A DNA stretch of 64,000 nt from Paraburkholderia caledonica NBRC 102488 (GCF_000685095.1 NZ_BAYE01000003.1:452932-516931), one strand, 5' to 3'. Counted from the stretch's first letter, positions 38,103 to 46,721 are shown. Numbers and translations are program-made. Notes: a model not told the origin generated them from the letters alone.

Positions 38103-39593
38103 ATGCACGCTTATCCGATTCTTAGTCTCGCCATCTGGTTGCCGATCCTTTTTGGCCTGCTGGTTCTGGCCATCGGTTCTGACCGGAACCCGGGCCCCGC
38201 GCGCTGGGCCGCGCTGATCGGCTCGGTCGCCAGCTTCATCGTGACGATCCCGCTGATCACCGGTTTTGATTCGAGCAGCGCAGATCTGCAGTTCGTCGAG
38301 AAGGCGAACTGGATCGAACGATTCAACATTACTTATCACCTGGGTGTCGACGGCATCTCCATGTGGTTTGTCGTGTTGACCGCATTGATCACCGTGATCG
38401 TCGTGATCGCCGCGTGGGAAGTGATCACGAAGAACGTGGGCCAGTATCTCGCGTCGTTCCTGATTCTGTCGGGCATCATGGTCGGCGTGTTCAGCGCGGC
38501 CGACGGCATGCTCTTCTACGTGTTCTTCGAAGCGACGCTGATCCCGATGTACATCATCATCGGCGTGTGGGGCGGGGCGAACCGCGTGTACGCGGCGTTC
38601 AAGTTCTTCCTGTACACGTTGATGGGTTCGCTGCTGATGCTAGTTGCGCTGCTCTATCTGTACGTCCAGACCGGCACGTTCGACCTGGCGACCTGGCAAC
38701 ATGCACAGATCGCGATGACGCCACAGGTGTTGTTATTCATAGCGTTCTTCATGGCGTTCGCCGTGAAGGTGCCGATGTGGCCGGTTCACACGTGGTTGCC
38801 CGACGCCCACGTGGAAGCGCCGACGGGCGGCTCGGTGGTGCTGGCGGCGATCATGCTGAAGCTCGGCGCCTACGGTTTCCTGCGCTTCTCGCTGCCGATC
38901 GCGCCGGACGCCAGCCACTTTCTCGCGCCGGTTGTCATCACGCTGTCGCTGATCGCGGTCATCTACATCGGTCTGGTCGCGATGGTGCAGGCCGACATGA
39001 AGAAGCTGGTCGCGTATTCGTCGATTGCACACATGGGCTTCGTCACGCTCGGCTTTTTCATCTTCAATCAGCTCGGCGTTGAAGGCGCGATCGTCCAGAT
39101 GATCTCGCATGGCTTCGTGTCGGGCGCAATGTTCCTGAGCATCGGCGTGCTGTACGACCGCATGCACTCGCGTCAGATCGCGGATTACGGCGGCGTCGTC
39201 AATGTCATGCCGAAGTTTGCGGCCTTCGTGATGCTGTTCTCAATGGCAAATTGCGGCTTGCCGGGCACCTCCGGTTTCGTCGGCGAATTCATGGTGATTC
39301 TGGCTGCCGTCCAGTACAACTTCTGGATTGCGGGCGGCGCGGCTGTCACCCTGATTCTCGGCGCGGCCTATACGTTGTGGATGTACAAGCGCGTGTACTT
39401 CGGCGCGGTCGCCAACGACCACGTGAAGAGCCTTGTCGACATCAGCCGCCGCGAGTTTTTTATGCTGGCAGTGCTTGCTGCACTGACACTGTTCATGGGC
39501 CTGTATCCGAAGCCCTTTACCGATGTGATGCACGTATCCGTGGAAAACCTCCTCTCCCACGTGGCGCAGTCCAAGCTGCCGTTGTCTCAGTAA
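38103..39593 (+). CDS. nuoM: NADH-quinone oxidoreductase subunit M
   Basis: A 496-residue antiporter-like proton-pumping subunit with about 14 helices. Conserved elements include FFEATLIPMYIIIGVWGG with its key glutamate, VKVPMWPVHTWLPDAHVEAPTGGSV in pieces around 230-255, and KKLVAYSSIAHMGFVTLG. The ATG at 38103 is 14 bp after nuoL; a long in-frame extension into nuoL is spurious. Confidence 0.97.
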   Translation: MHAYPILSLAIWLPILFGLLVLAIGSDRNPGPARWAALIGSVASFIVTIPLITGFDSSSADLQFVEKANWIERFNITYHLGVDGISMWFVVLTALITVIVVIAAWEVITKNVGQYLASFLILSGIMVGVFSAADGMLFYVFFEATLIPMYIIIGVWGGANRVYAAFKFFLYTLMGSLLMLVALLYLYVQTGTFDLATWQHAQIAMTPQVLLFIAFFMAFAVKVPMWPVHTWLPDAHVEAPTGGSVVLAAIMLKLGAYGFLRFSLPIAPDASHFLAPVVITLSLIAVIYIGLVAMVQADMKKLVAYSSIAHMGFVTLGFFIFNQLGVEGAIVQMISHGFVSGAMFLSIGVLYDRMHSRQIADYGGVVNVMPKFAAFVMLFSMANCGLPGTSGFVGEFMVILAAVQYNFWIAGGAAVTLILGAAYTLWMYKRVYFGAVANDHVKSLVDISRREFFMLAVLAALTLFMGLYPKPFTDVMHVSVENLLSHVAQSKLPLSQ

Positions 39594-39617
39594 CGCAGAG
39601 CGGAGGAATTAAAGACC

Positions 39618-41090
39618 ATGCAAAACGCCCCTATGACTGCCCTGTTGCCCGACGCGCTGGTGATGCTCGCCGTTGTCGTCGCGTGGCTCAACGACACGTT
39701 CGTCGGCCAGGCCGGTCGCCGTACCACGTACCTGATCGCGGTCCTGTCGACGCTCGTCGCCGGCATCTGGTTCGCGGTCAATGCGTTCGACCCGTCGGTG
39801 CACTACTTCTTTAGCCGCATGTATGTGGTCGACTCGTTCGCGAGTCTGATGAAAGCGGTGGTGACGCTCGGCTACACCGTCTCGATCGTGTATTCGCGCC
39901 GTTACCTCGAAGATCGCGACCTGTTCCGCGGCGAGTTCTTCCTGCTGGGCATGTTCTCGTTGCTCGGACAGCTCGTCATGATCTCGGGCAACAATTTCCT
40001 GACGCTGTATCTCGGTCTGGAACTGATGTCGCTGTCGCTGTATGGCGTAATCGCGCTGCGTCGCGAAGCCGCGCCGTCGAACGAAGCTGCGATGAAGTAC
40101 TACGTGCTCGGCGCGCTGGCTTCCGGCTTCCTGCTTTACGGCATTTCGATGCTGTACGGCGCGACCGGCTCGCTGGACCTGAACGAGGTTTTCAAGGCAA
40201 TCGGGCAAAGCCATTACGACCCGAGCGTGCTGCTGTTCGGCGTGATCTTCATCGTGGCGGGTGTTGCGTTCAAGATGGGTGCGGTGCCGTTCCACATGTG
40301 GGTGCCTGACGTGTACCAAGGCGCGCCGACGGCCATGACGCTGCTAGTTGGCGGTGGTCCGAAAGTCGCGGCATTCGCTTGGGGTCTGCGCTTCCTCGTC
40401 ATGGGCCTCTTGCCGCTCGCCGTCGAATGGCAGCAAATGCTGGTAATCCTGGCGGCGCTTTCGCTGATCGTCGGAAATATCACCGGTATCGTGCAGCGCA
40501 ACGTCAAGCGTATGCTCGCGTACTCGGCGATCTCGAACATGGGCTTCGTGCTGCTCGGTCTGCTGGCCGGCGTGGTCGACCACAAGACCACGGGCGCTGC
40601 CAGCGCATACGGCTCGGCGATGTACTACAGCATCGTCTATCTGATCACGACAATGGGGACGTTCGGCGTCATCATGCTGCTCGCACGCCGCGAATTCGAA
40701 GCCGACACGCTGGAGGACTTCAAGGGTCTGAATCAGCGCAGCCCGGTGTTCGCGTTCGTGATGATGGTCATGATGTTCTCGCTCGCCGGCATTCCGCCCG
40801 CAGTCGGTTTCTACGCGAAACTCGCAGTGCTGCAGGCCACCATGAACGCTGGCCTGACCTGGCTGACGGTGCTGGCCGTGATCACGTCGCTGTTCGGTGC
40901 GTTCTACTACCTGCGTATCGTCAAGCTGATGTATTTCGACGAGCCGCAGGACAAGTCGGCGATCGTGGCAGATACGGGCACCCGCGCGTTGCTCGCGCTC
41001 AATGGCGTTGCCGTGCTCGTGCTCGGTATCGTGCCCGACCCGCTGTTGAAAGCTTGCCTGCAGGCTATTCAGCACACCCTGTCGTTCTGA
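39618..41090 (+). CDS. nuoN: NADH-quinone oxidoreductase subunit N
   Basis: A 490-residue antiporter-like proton-pumping subunit. The helix LYLGLELMSLSLYGV and the loop FKMGAVPFHMWVPDVYQGAPT carry the conserved acidic and basic residues, and RNVKRMLAYSAISNMGF is diagnostic. GGAGGAATTAAAG before the ATG is a good ribosome binding site. Its TGA overlaps the ATG of the DUF2818 gene (TGATG). Confidence 0.97.
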   Translation: MQNAPMTALLPDALVMLAVVVAWLNDTFVGQAGRRTTYLIAVLSTLVAGIWFAVNAFDPSVHYFFSRMYVVDSFASLMKAVVTLGYTVSIVYSRRYLEDRDLFRGEFFLLGMFSLLGQLVMISGNNFLTLYLGLELMSLSLYGVIALRREAAPSNEAAMKYYVLGALASGFLLYGISMLYGATGSLDLNEVFKAIGQSHYDPSVLLFGVIFIVAGVAFKMGAVPFHMWVPDVYQGAPTAMTLLVGGGPKVAAFAWGLRFLVMGLLPLAVEWQQMLVILAALSLIVGNITGIVQRNVKRMLAYSAISNMGFVLLGLLAGVVDHKTTGAASAYGSAMYYSIVYLITTMGTFGVIMLLARREFEADTLEDFKGLNQRSPVFAFVMMVMMFSLAGIPPAVGFYAKLAVLQATMNAGLTWLTVLAVITSLFGAFYYLRIVKLMYFDEPQDKSAIVADTGTRALLALNGVAVLVLGIVPDPLLKACLQAIQHTLSF

Positions 41091-41386
41091 TGTCCGCAGC
41101 GGGCTGGTTTATCGTGCTGTTGGCGCTGGTCGGTGCCAACCTGCCGTTCCTGAATCAGCGACTCTTCGCCGCCGTGCCGCTCAAGGCGGCGAAGAAAAGC
41201 GCATGGATCCGGATTGCCGAACTGATCGTGCTGTACTTTGTGGTCGGCGCGTTGGGGTTTCTGCTTGAAGCGCGTGCGGGCAATCGCTTCGATCAGGGCT
41301 GGCAGTTCTACGCGATCACATTCGCGCTATTCGTTGTGTTCGCGTTTCCCGGCTTCACCTTCCAGTATCTCGTCAAACGCCGCTGA
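41090..41386 (+). CDS. DUF2818 family membrane protein
   Basis: A 98-residue protein with three predicted transmembrane segments (GWFIVLLALVGANLPFL; IRIAELIVLYFVVGALGFLLEA; FYAITFALFVVFAFPGFTF). The family is typically found directly after nuoN in betaproteobacteria. Here its start overlaps the nuoN stop, so it is translationally coupled to complex I genes. Function unproven; an accessory or assembly role for complex I is an inference from this linkage. Confidence 0.9.
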   Translation: MSAAGWFIVLLALVGANLPFLNQRLFAAVPLKAAKKSAWIRIAELIVLYFVVGALGFLLEARAGNRFDQGWQFYAITFALFVVFAFPGFTFQYLVKRR

Positions 41387-41429
41387 CGGCGTCCCGCCGT
41401 CGCGCACCACGCTGTTCCGAGGTCCGCAT

Positions 41430-42020
41430 ATGGCTGAACTCCCCGATCACGACGACCTGCTCACCGAGACGTGTGTCGAGAGCAAAACGGTTCATCAAGG
41501 GCCGTTTCTGACGCTCAAGTGCGACACGGTTCGTCTGCCGGACGGCAAGCATGCCACCCGCGAATACGTGCAGCATCCGGGCGCCGTGATGGTGATTCCC
41601 ATGTTCGACGACGGCCGTGTGCTGCTGGAGAGCCAGTATCGCTATCCGATGGGCAAGGTCATGGTCGAATATCCGGCCGGGAAGCTCGATCCGGACGAAG
41701 GCGCACTGACTTGCGCGGTGCGCGAGTTGCGTGAAGAAACCGGGTACACGGCGCGTGAGTACGTGTACCTGACGCGCGTTCACCCAATCATTTCCTACTC
41801 CACCGAGTTCATCGACATCTATCTTGCACGCGGCCTCACGGCCGGCGAGCGCAAGCTGGACGACGGCGAGTTCCTGGAGCTCTTCACTGCGACGGTTCCC
41901 GAAGTGTCGGAGTGGGTACGGACCGGCAAGATCACCGACGTGAAAACGATAATCGGCACGTTCTGGCTCGAAAAGGTGTTGTCGGGCGCCTGGCCGCTCG
42001 CGCAGCCGCAGTCGCAATAA
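41430..42020 (+). CDS. NUDIX hydrolase, ADP-ribose pyrophosphatase type
   Basis: A 196-residue NUDIX protein. The box GX5EX7REUXEEXGU is visible as GKLDPDEGALTCAVRELREE followed by TGY, and the upstream pattern HPGAVMVIPMFDDGRVLLESQYR matches ADP-ribose/sugar-nucleotide pyrophosphatases (NudF-like). It hydrolyses a nucleoside diphosphate linked to a second moiety, most likely ADP-ribose. It is the last gene of the nuo transcription unit, 43 bp after DUF2818, and is followed by a terminator. AGG precedes the ATG with suitable spacing. Confidence 0.9.
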   Translation: MAELPDHDDLLTETCVESKTVHQGPFLTLKCDTVRLPDGKHATREYVQHPGAVMVIPMFDDGRVLLESQYRYPMGKVMVEYPAGKLDPDEGALTCAVRELREETGYTAREYVYLTRVHPIISYSTEFIDIYLARGLTAGERKLDDGEFLELFTATVPEVSEWVRTGKITDVKTIIGTFWLEKVLSGAWPLAQPQSQ

Positions 42021-42065
42021 GTCCTTCGCCAGAGGGCGCCGGGCGGCGCTTTCATCGCATGCATC

Positions 42066-42101
42066 AAGCCCCTGTCGGTCGATGACCGGCGGGGGCTTTT
42101 T
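42066..42101 (+). terminator. Terminator at the end of the nuo / NUDIX unit
   Basis: AAGCCCC and CGGTC on the left arm pair with GACCG and GGGGCTT on the right across GAT, followed by TTT. The stem has a small internal mismatch. No gene is seen between here and 42340. Confidence 0.8.
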
Positions 42102-42293
42102 CATGGCGATGCGCCGCCCGGCCAAAGCATCTGCCGCCTTGTCTGAACAGGCGCGCCTTTGTCTTATGCCATCAGGCAGTCTCGCTTCGTCGCCGTGGTG
42201 ACTTTAGTATGGATTTCCCAAAACGTCTTCATCGCTCACGTCTTTCGGATAACGAAATATGTGAAGCGCTTGAGCCGGATGAGGCGAACATAA

Positions 42294-42309
42294 GTTGTCA
42301 CGTGACAAC
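42294..42309. promoter_or_regulatory. Perfect 16-bp palindrome, candidate operator
   Basis: GTTGTCACGTGACAAC, fully symmetric, 31 bp before the start of the HicA-like gene and overlapping a TTGTCA that could act as a -35 element. This is where an autoregulatory site for the downstream HTH protein would be expected. Confidence 0.6.
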
Positions 42310-42340
42310 CTGCGTCGCGAGTACTAGATTGGAGGTCCGG

Positions 42341-42586
42341 ATGGTTCGTCGAACCCATGCAAAGAAAGAGATAGAGGCCGCGTTGACCCATGCCGAGCGG
42401 CGTTGCTGGCGCATACAAAGCGGCGGAATGGGCCACGCCTGGGGAAAGATGTATTGCCCTTATAAAGAGGCGGAATGTCGCTGCGGAGAATTCTGCATTT
42501 CGAGCGTATGGAGCACGCCGAAGAATGCCTTGAATCACGCCAGACACTTGCGGCGCGTTGTCGATAATTGCACGGCGTACCGTTAG
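42341..42586 (+). CDS. HicA-like small protein, putative toxin of a two-gene module
   Basis: An 81-residue basic protein. The N-terminal helix (THAKKEIEAALTHAERRCW) followed by a beta-strand and GGMGHAWG (H32) recalls the HicA mRNA interferase layout of helix, strand and G-x-H loop. An added cysteine cluster (C39, C46, C48, C52) could bind a metal. The C-terminal helix is NALNHARHLRRVVDNC. The ATG at 42341 has a perfect GGAGG at five-base spacing, so longer in-frame starts are rejected. The next gene starts 45 bp later. The toxin role is inferred from this resemblance and context; no activity can be read. Confidence 0.7.
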   Translation: MVRRTHAKKEIEAALTHAERRCWRIQSGGMGHAWGKMYCPYKEAECRCGEFCISSVWSTPKNALNHARHLRRVVDNCTAYR

Positions 42587-42631
42587 CAAACGTTGGGTGG
42601 CAAGCGTTGAATGAACAAGCAGGAGTAGCAC

Positions 42632-43156
42632 ATGGAATATACATTTACGTTGAAGTACAAGCTTGCCGCGCAAGACTGCGATCTTGACGCGATCGTCGAG
42701 AGGTTGGGCGAAGCGGGTTGCGACGACGCCACGATCGGCGTGGGGCAACCGGGGCGGCTCGCGCTGTTGTTCTCGCGTGAAGGGACGTCCGCGCTAGAGG
42801 CGCTGGTCAGCGCGCTCGGTGACGTTAAAGAGGCAGTGCCGTCGGCGCGACTGGTCGAGGCAGGCCCGGATTTTGTGGGATTGACCGACGTAGCGGAGAT
42901 TGCCGGCGTGTCGCGGCAGAACATGCGCAAGCTGATGCTGAGTCATGCGGTCGAATTTCCGCCGCCGGTGCATGAGGGAAGTGCGTCAGTCTGGCATCTG
43001 TCCGACGTGCTCGATTGGCTGAACTCGCGCGGCGGGTACGATATCAACGCAGAGGTAGTCGACGTTGCCAGATCGGCCAAACAGATCAACCTGGCAAAAG
43101 AGGCACGAGGACTTGAGCCACGGCTTAATCGGCGACTGGAATGCCTCGTTGCTTGA
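42632..43156 (+). CDS. HTH DNA-binding protein, putative antitoxin/autoregulator
   Basis: A 174-residue protein in two parts. Residues 1-80 (MEYTFTLKYKL; GEAGCDDATIGVGQPGRLALLFSRE) look like a small alpha/beta ligand or protein-binding domain. Residues 82-131 (VGLTDVAEIAGVSRQNMRKLM; SASVWHLSDVLDWL) form a helix-turn-helix with a wing, of the MerR/AlpA kind. The C-terminus is helical and charged. AGGAG precedes the ATG. It follows the HicA-like gene by 45 bp and is probably cotranscribed, fitting an antitoxin that binds the palindrome at 42294-42309. Family not named with confidence. Confidence 0.75.
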   Translation: MEYTFTLKYKLAAQDCDLDAIVERLGEAGCDDATIGVGQPGRLALLFSREGTSALEALVSALGDVKEAVPSARLVEAGPDFVGLTDVAEIAGVSRQNMRKLMLSHAVEFPPPVHEGSASVWHLSDVLDWLNSRGGYDINAEVVDVARSAKQINLAKEARGLEPRLNRRLECLVA

Positions 43157-43358
43157 CTCCGGCAATGAGCAGAGACAGCAATGCGGCTCCGTTGGCAGAC
43201 CCGTCGCGGCTCGGACTGCCGCTTACGTTCTAAGGTTGACCTCGCGCTTTGCGGTATCCGGCCTTCGGCAGCGGTTTGCCCAACGCGTTAAAATCGCCCA
43301 CCACGTCTGATCTTCTGAGCAGCGCGCAATCGCGGCGCGCCGCGCATGAAGTTTTTAC

Positions 43359-43370
43359 GAACGACCGTTC
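43359..43370. promoter_or_regulatory. Perfect palindrome GAACG-N2-CGTTC, candidate TetR-type operator
   Basis: GAACGACCGTTC overlaps the -35 element of the promoter for DUF1178 and the acyl-CoA dehydrogenase genes. Related sites lie at 2314-2327 and 53744-53757. Confidence 0.6.
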
Positions 43371-43395
43371 ACAAATTTCTGATTTGCGCTAAACT
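43368..43395 (+). promoter_or_regulatory. Promoter for the DUF1178 / acyl-CoA dehydrogenase operon
   Basis: TTCACA at 43368-43373 and TAAACT at 43390-43395 with a 16-bp spacer, about 20 bp before the DUF1178 start. The palindrome at 43359-43370 overlaps its -35, as expected for repression. Confidence 0.55.
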
Positions 43396-43417
43396 GGCAC
43401 GCAAGCCCTGATTCCAC

Positions 43418-43843
43418 ATGAAGGTCCTCGATTTACAGTGTCCGCACGGCCATCGGTTCGAAGGCTGGTTCGCTTCGGCTGATGACTTCGAATCGCAGCA
43501 GTCCCGCAAGCTGGTCGAATGTCCACTTTGCGGCGCGAAAGAGGTGAGCCGTTTGCCGTCGGCCCCGCGCCTCAATCTGTCGGGCGCGACGGAAACAAAG
43601 GCGTCGGCGGCACCCGGCGAATTGCAGGCGCGTGTCATGCGCGCATTGCGCGAGGTACTGGAAAAGACCGAGAACGTGGGCGACCGCTTCGCTGAGGAAG
43701 CGCGGCGCATTCACTACAACGAAGCGCCCGCACGCAACATTCGCGGTGTCACAACACCAGAAGACGCGCGAGCTTTGGTCGAAGAAGGCATCGAAGTGAT
43801 GCCGTTGCCGGTCCCGGCTGCTTTGAAGGAACCTCTGCAGTAA
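43418..43843 (+). CDS. DUF1178 family protein
   Basis: A 141-residue small protein with an N-terminal zinc-ribbon-like pair of cysteine sites: CPHGH at 8-12 and CPLCGAKEV at about 35-43. The pattern VLDLQCPHGHRFEGWFAS and the C-terminal NEAPARNIRGVTTPEDARAL are diagnostic of DUF1178. Function is unknown. It is the first gene behind a promoter with a regulator-type palindrome and lies 48 bp before an acyl-CoA dehydrogenase, so it may be coexpressed with fatty-acid genes. Confidence 0.9.
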   Translation: MKVLDLQCPHGHRFEGWFASADDFESQQSRKLVECPLCGAKEVSRLPSAPRLNLSGATETKASAAPGELQARVMRALREVLEKTENVGDRFAEEARRIHYNEAPARNIRGVTTPEDARALVEEGIEVMPLPVPAALKEPLQ

Positions 43844-43891
43844 CGCAGTGGCTCTCTGGCGGCGGGTGGTGGCGGCCAGGAGACACTACGT

Positions 43892-45088
43892 ATGAATCTG
43901 GACTATTCCCCCACTGAAACGGCGTTTCGCGCCGAGATCCGCGTTTGGCTCGAAGCCAATCTGCCTCGCGGCCTGAGCGAGAAAGTACTCAACCATAAGC
44001 GTTTGAATCGCGAAGACTTCGCAAGCTGGCACAAGCTGCTAGGTACGCGAGGCTGGTCGGCTGTGGCTTGGCCCAAAGAGTATGGCGGCCCCGGTTGGGA
44101 CGCGACCCAGCGGCATATCTGGGACGAAGAGTGCGCGCGTGTCGGTGCGCCCACCGTATTGCCGTTCGGCGTGTCGATGGTCGCGCCCGTTCTCATGAAG
44201 TACGGTAGCGAAGCTCAGAAACGCTATTACCTGCCGCGTATTCTCGACGGCACCGACTGGTGGTGCCAAGGTTACTCCGAGCCGGGCTCAGGCTCCGACC
44301 TCGCGTCGCTGCGAACACGCGCCGAACGTGTCGGCGACCATTACGTCGTCAATGGCCAGAAGACGTGGACCACACTGGGGCAGCACGCGGACATGATGTT
44401 CTGCCTCGTGCGCACGGACAGCGGCGCGAAAAAGCAGGAGGGCATTTCATTCCTGCTCATCAACATGAAAACGCCGGGTATCACGGTACGGCCCATCATC
44501 ACACTCGACGAAGAGCATGAGGTCAACGAAGTCTTCTTTGAAGACGTGAAGGTGCCCGTCGAAAATCTGGTCGGCGAAGAAAATCGCGGCTGGACTTACG
44601 CGAAGTATCTGTTGGGACATGAGCGCACCGGCATCGCGCGCGTCGGTCAATCCAAGCGCGAACTGGTTTTTCTCAAGCGCCTTGCGCTCGACACAAACAA
44701 GAACGGCAAGCCGCTATTCCATGACCCGGTATTCGCTGCAAAAGTCGCGAATCTCGAAATCGAACTGATGGCGCTCGAGGTCACCGTGCAACGCGTCGTC
44801 GCCAATGAAGCGGGCGGACGCGGACCAGGACCGGAGGCGTCGATGCTGAAGATCAAAGGTACGGAAGTGCAGCAAGCGTTGACCGAGCTCATGTTCGAGG
44901 CTGTAGGCCCTGCCGCCGCGCCGTTTGACGTACCGTTCCTCGAAGGTGAGCGCGAGCACAGCATCGCCGGAGACGACGACGCTGCGCCGTTGGCTGCGTA
45001 TTACTTCAACTTCCGCAAGACGTCGATTTACGGCGGCTCGAACGAAATTCAAAAGAACATCATCGCGCAGATGATTCTCGGACTTTGA
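43892..45088 (+). CDS. Acyl-CoA dehydrogenase, probable alpha partner of a heteromeric pair
   Basis: A 398-residue FAD flavoenzyme catalysing alpha-beta dehydrogenation of an acyl-CoA. All domains are present: N-terminal helices, central beta-domain (WWCQGYSEPGSGSDLASLRTRA; WTTLGQHADMMFCLVRT), and C-terminal helices with KTSIYGGSNEIQKNIIAQM. The residue aligned with the MCAD catalytic glutamate is glycine (YGGS), so the base must lie elsewhere, as in several long-chain or FadE types. It is followed 10 bp later by a second, more divergent ACAD, the arrangement of known alpha2beta2 enzymes. Substrate unknown. Confidence 0.93.
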   Translation: MNLDYSPTETAFRAEIRVWLEANLPRGLSEKVLNHKRLNREDFASWHKLLGTRGWSAVAWPKEYGGPGWDATQRHIWDEECARVGAPTVLPFGVSMVAPVLMKYGSEAQKRYYLPRILDGTDWWCQGYSEPGSGSDLASLRTRAERVGDHYVVNGQKTWTTLGQHADMMFCLVRTDSGAKKQEGISFLLINMKTPGITVRPIITLDEEHEVNEVFFEDVKVPVENLVGEENRGWTYAKYLLGHERTGIARVGQSKRELVFLKRLALDTNKNGKPLFHDPVFAAKVANLEIELMALEVTVQRVVANEAGGRGPGPEASMLKIKGTEVQQALTELMFEAVGPAAAPFDVPFLEGEREHSIAGDDDAAPLAAYYFNFRKTSIYGGSNEIQKNIIAQMILGL

Positions 45089-45098
45089 GGAGCGGCGC

Positions 45099-46226
45099 AT
45101 GGACTTCACTTTCAACGACGAGCAACAGCAACTTGCCGACGCGCTGCGCCGCTATCTGGAGAGGAACTACAGCTTCGAAGCGCGCCAGGCGATCGTGAGA
45201 TCGGACGCAGGGATATCGGAAACGCATTGGGCCGCTTTGACTGAATTAGGCTTGCCGGCATTGCCTGTACCGGAGGCCCAAGGCGGCTTCAATGGCGGGG
45301 CCGTCGATATGCTGGTCGTCATGCAGGAGCTCGGTCGCGCGTTGGTGGTCGAGCCTTACTGGGCCACCGCGGTTGGCGTCGAAGCGCTGCGTCTTGCCGG
45401 CACGGGGCAGGGCGAGGACGCAACGTTACTGGAGCGCGCGGCCCAAGGCGAGATCAAGCTCGCCGTGGCGTTTCACGAGCCGAAGGCGCGCTACGATCTG
45501 TTCGAGATTGCGACAGTCGCGACCTCGCAAGGCGAACAGCACACGTTGACCGGTACGAAGTCAGTCGTGCTGCACGGCGCGCAGGCGAATTACTGGATCG
45601 TGCCTGCGCGTTCGAACGGCGAGATTGCGCTCTTTGTCGTGCCGCGCGACGCGGCAGGCGTCAAGGTCACCGATTACCGAACCATCGACGGCCAACGCGC
45701 GGCGACGCTCGAATTCAACGGCACGCCCGCGCGCCATTTGCGCGGCCAACACTCAGGCGCGGCGGCGTTGGAGCACATCGCCGACTACGGCACGCTGCTG
45801 CTCTGTGCTGAAGCGGTTGGCGCGCTAGACGCATTGAACACCGCAACCGTCGACTACACAAAAACTCGCCAGCAGTTCGGCCAGCCGATTGCGCGCTTTC
45901 AGGCATTGCAGCACCGCATGGTCGAGATGCTGATTCACGCCGAGCAGGCCCGCTCGGTCACCTACCTGGCCGCCATGCGCTATTCGAGCGAAGACGCCGA
46001 TCAGCGTCGCCGCGCGATCTCCGCCGCGAAAGTACGTGTGGGGCAAGCGGCGCGTTTCGTCGGCCAGCAAGCGGTTCAGTTGCATGGCGGCATGGGCGTG
46101 ACGAACGAGGTCGCGGCCGCGCATCTGTTCAAACGTCTCGCTATCATCGAGACCACACTAGGCGATGTCGATCATCACCTTGCGCGGTTCGCCGCGCTGC
46201 CCGGTTTTGCCAGCATCGAAGTTTAA
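45099..46226 (+). CDS. Acyl-CoA dehydrogenase, probable beta partner
   Basis: A 375-residue protein of the acyl-CoA dehydrogenase fold (MDFTFNDEQQQLADALRRYLE; TKTRQQFGQPIARFQALQHRMVEM; QLHGGMGVTNEVAAAHLFKRL). It is shorter and more divergent than its neighbour and lacks the C-terminal Y-x-G-x-x-E/Q-I-Q segment that completes the FAD and catalytic site. Such features are typical of the second subunit in heteromeric FadE pairs described from mycobacteria. GGAGCGGC precedes the ATG. Pairing is inferred from adjacency and sequence. Confidence 0.9.
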   Translation: MDFTFNDEQQQLADALRRYLERNYSFEARQAIVRSDAGISETHWAALTELGLPALPVPEAQGGFNGGAVDMLVVMQELGRALVVEPYWATAVGVEALRLAGTGQGEDATLLERAAQGEIKLAVAFHEPKARYDLFEIATVATSQGEQHTLTGTKSVVLHGAQANYWIVPARSNGEIALFVVPRDAAGVKVTDYRTIDGQRAATLEFNGTPARHLRGQHSGAAALEHIADYGTLLLCAEAVGALDALNTATVDYTKTRQQFGQPIARFQALQHRMVEMLIHAEQARSVTYLAAMRYSSEDADQRRRAISAAKVRVGQAARFVGQQAVQLHGGMGVTNEVAAAHLFKRLAIIETTLGDVDHHLARFAALPGFASIEV

Positions 46227-46262
46227 GTGGCCGATTGAATCGACCCGCAAGGAGATAGCGCG

Positions 46263-46721
46263 ATGGCTTTGAGTTACGAGGACATGACGGTCGGATCAAC
46301 GACCGAGATCGGCAAGCATACTTTCACGCGCGACGAGATCGTCGAATTCGCTGAGAAGTTCGATCCGCAGCCGTTCCATCTGAACGAGGCCGCGGCTGAG
46401 AAGTCGCCGTTCCGCGGATTGGTGGCGAGCGGCTGGCATACGTGTTCGGTCATGATGGGCATGCTGGTGCGTAACGCGCTGGCGGATTCCACGTCGATGG
46501 GGTCGCCCGGCATCGACGAGATACGCTGGCTCAAACCGGTGCGCGTCGGCGATACGATCACCATGACGAATTCCGTGCTCGACAAGCGCATCTCCGAAAG
46601 CAAGCCGGATCGCGGCATCGTATCCACGCAATGGGCGGGCATCAACCAGCATGGCGAGACGGTCGTTACGGTGCGTTCGAAAGGAATGTTCGGACTGCGC
46701 AATCCGGGCGCGGCGTCGTGA
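46263..46721 (+). CDS. MaoC family dehydratase
   Basis: A 152-residue hot-dog-fold protein. The (R)-hydratase motif is recognisable as FAEKFDPQPFHLNEAAAEKS followed by FRGLVASGWHT, with Asp and His placed as in enoyl-CoA hydratase 2. It would hydrate a 2-enoyl-CoA made by the upstream dehydrogenases. CAAGGAGATAGCG before the ATG is a good ribosome binding site. The next gene, also MaoC, starts two bases after this stop, which suggests a heteromeric hydratase. Confidence 0.92.
   Translation: MALSYEDMTVGSTTEIGKHTFTRDEIVEFAEKFDPQPFHLNEAAAEKSPFRGLVASGWHTCSVMMGMLVRNALADSTSMGSPGIDEIRWLKPVRVGDTITMTNSVLDKRISESKPDRGIVSTQWAGINQHGETVVTVRSKGMFGLRNPGAAS

Noticed and set aside
40379..41089. Long upstream extension of the DUF2818 frame into nuoN
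   Set aside because: It overlaps nuoN entirely and has no family similarity; the TGATG junction marks the real start.
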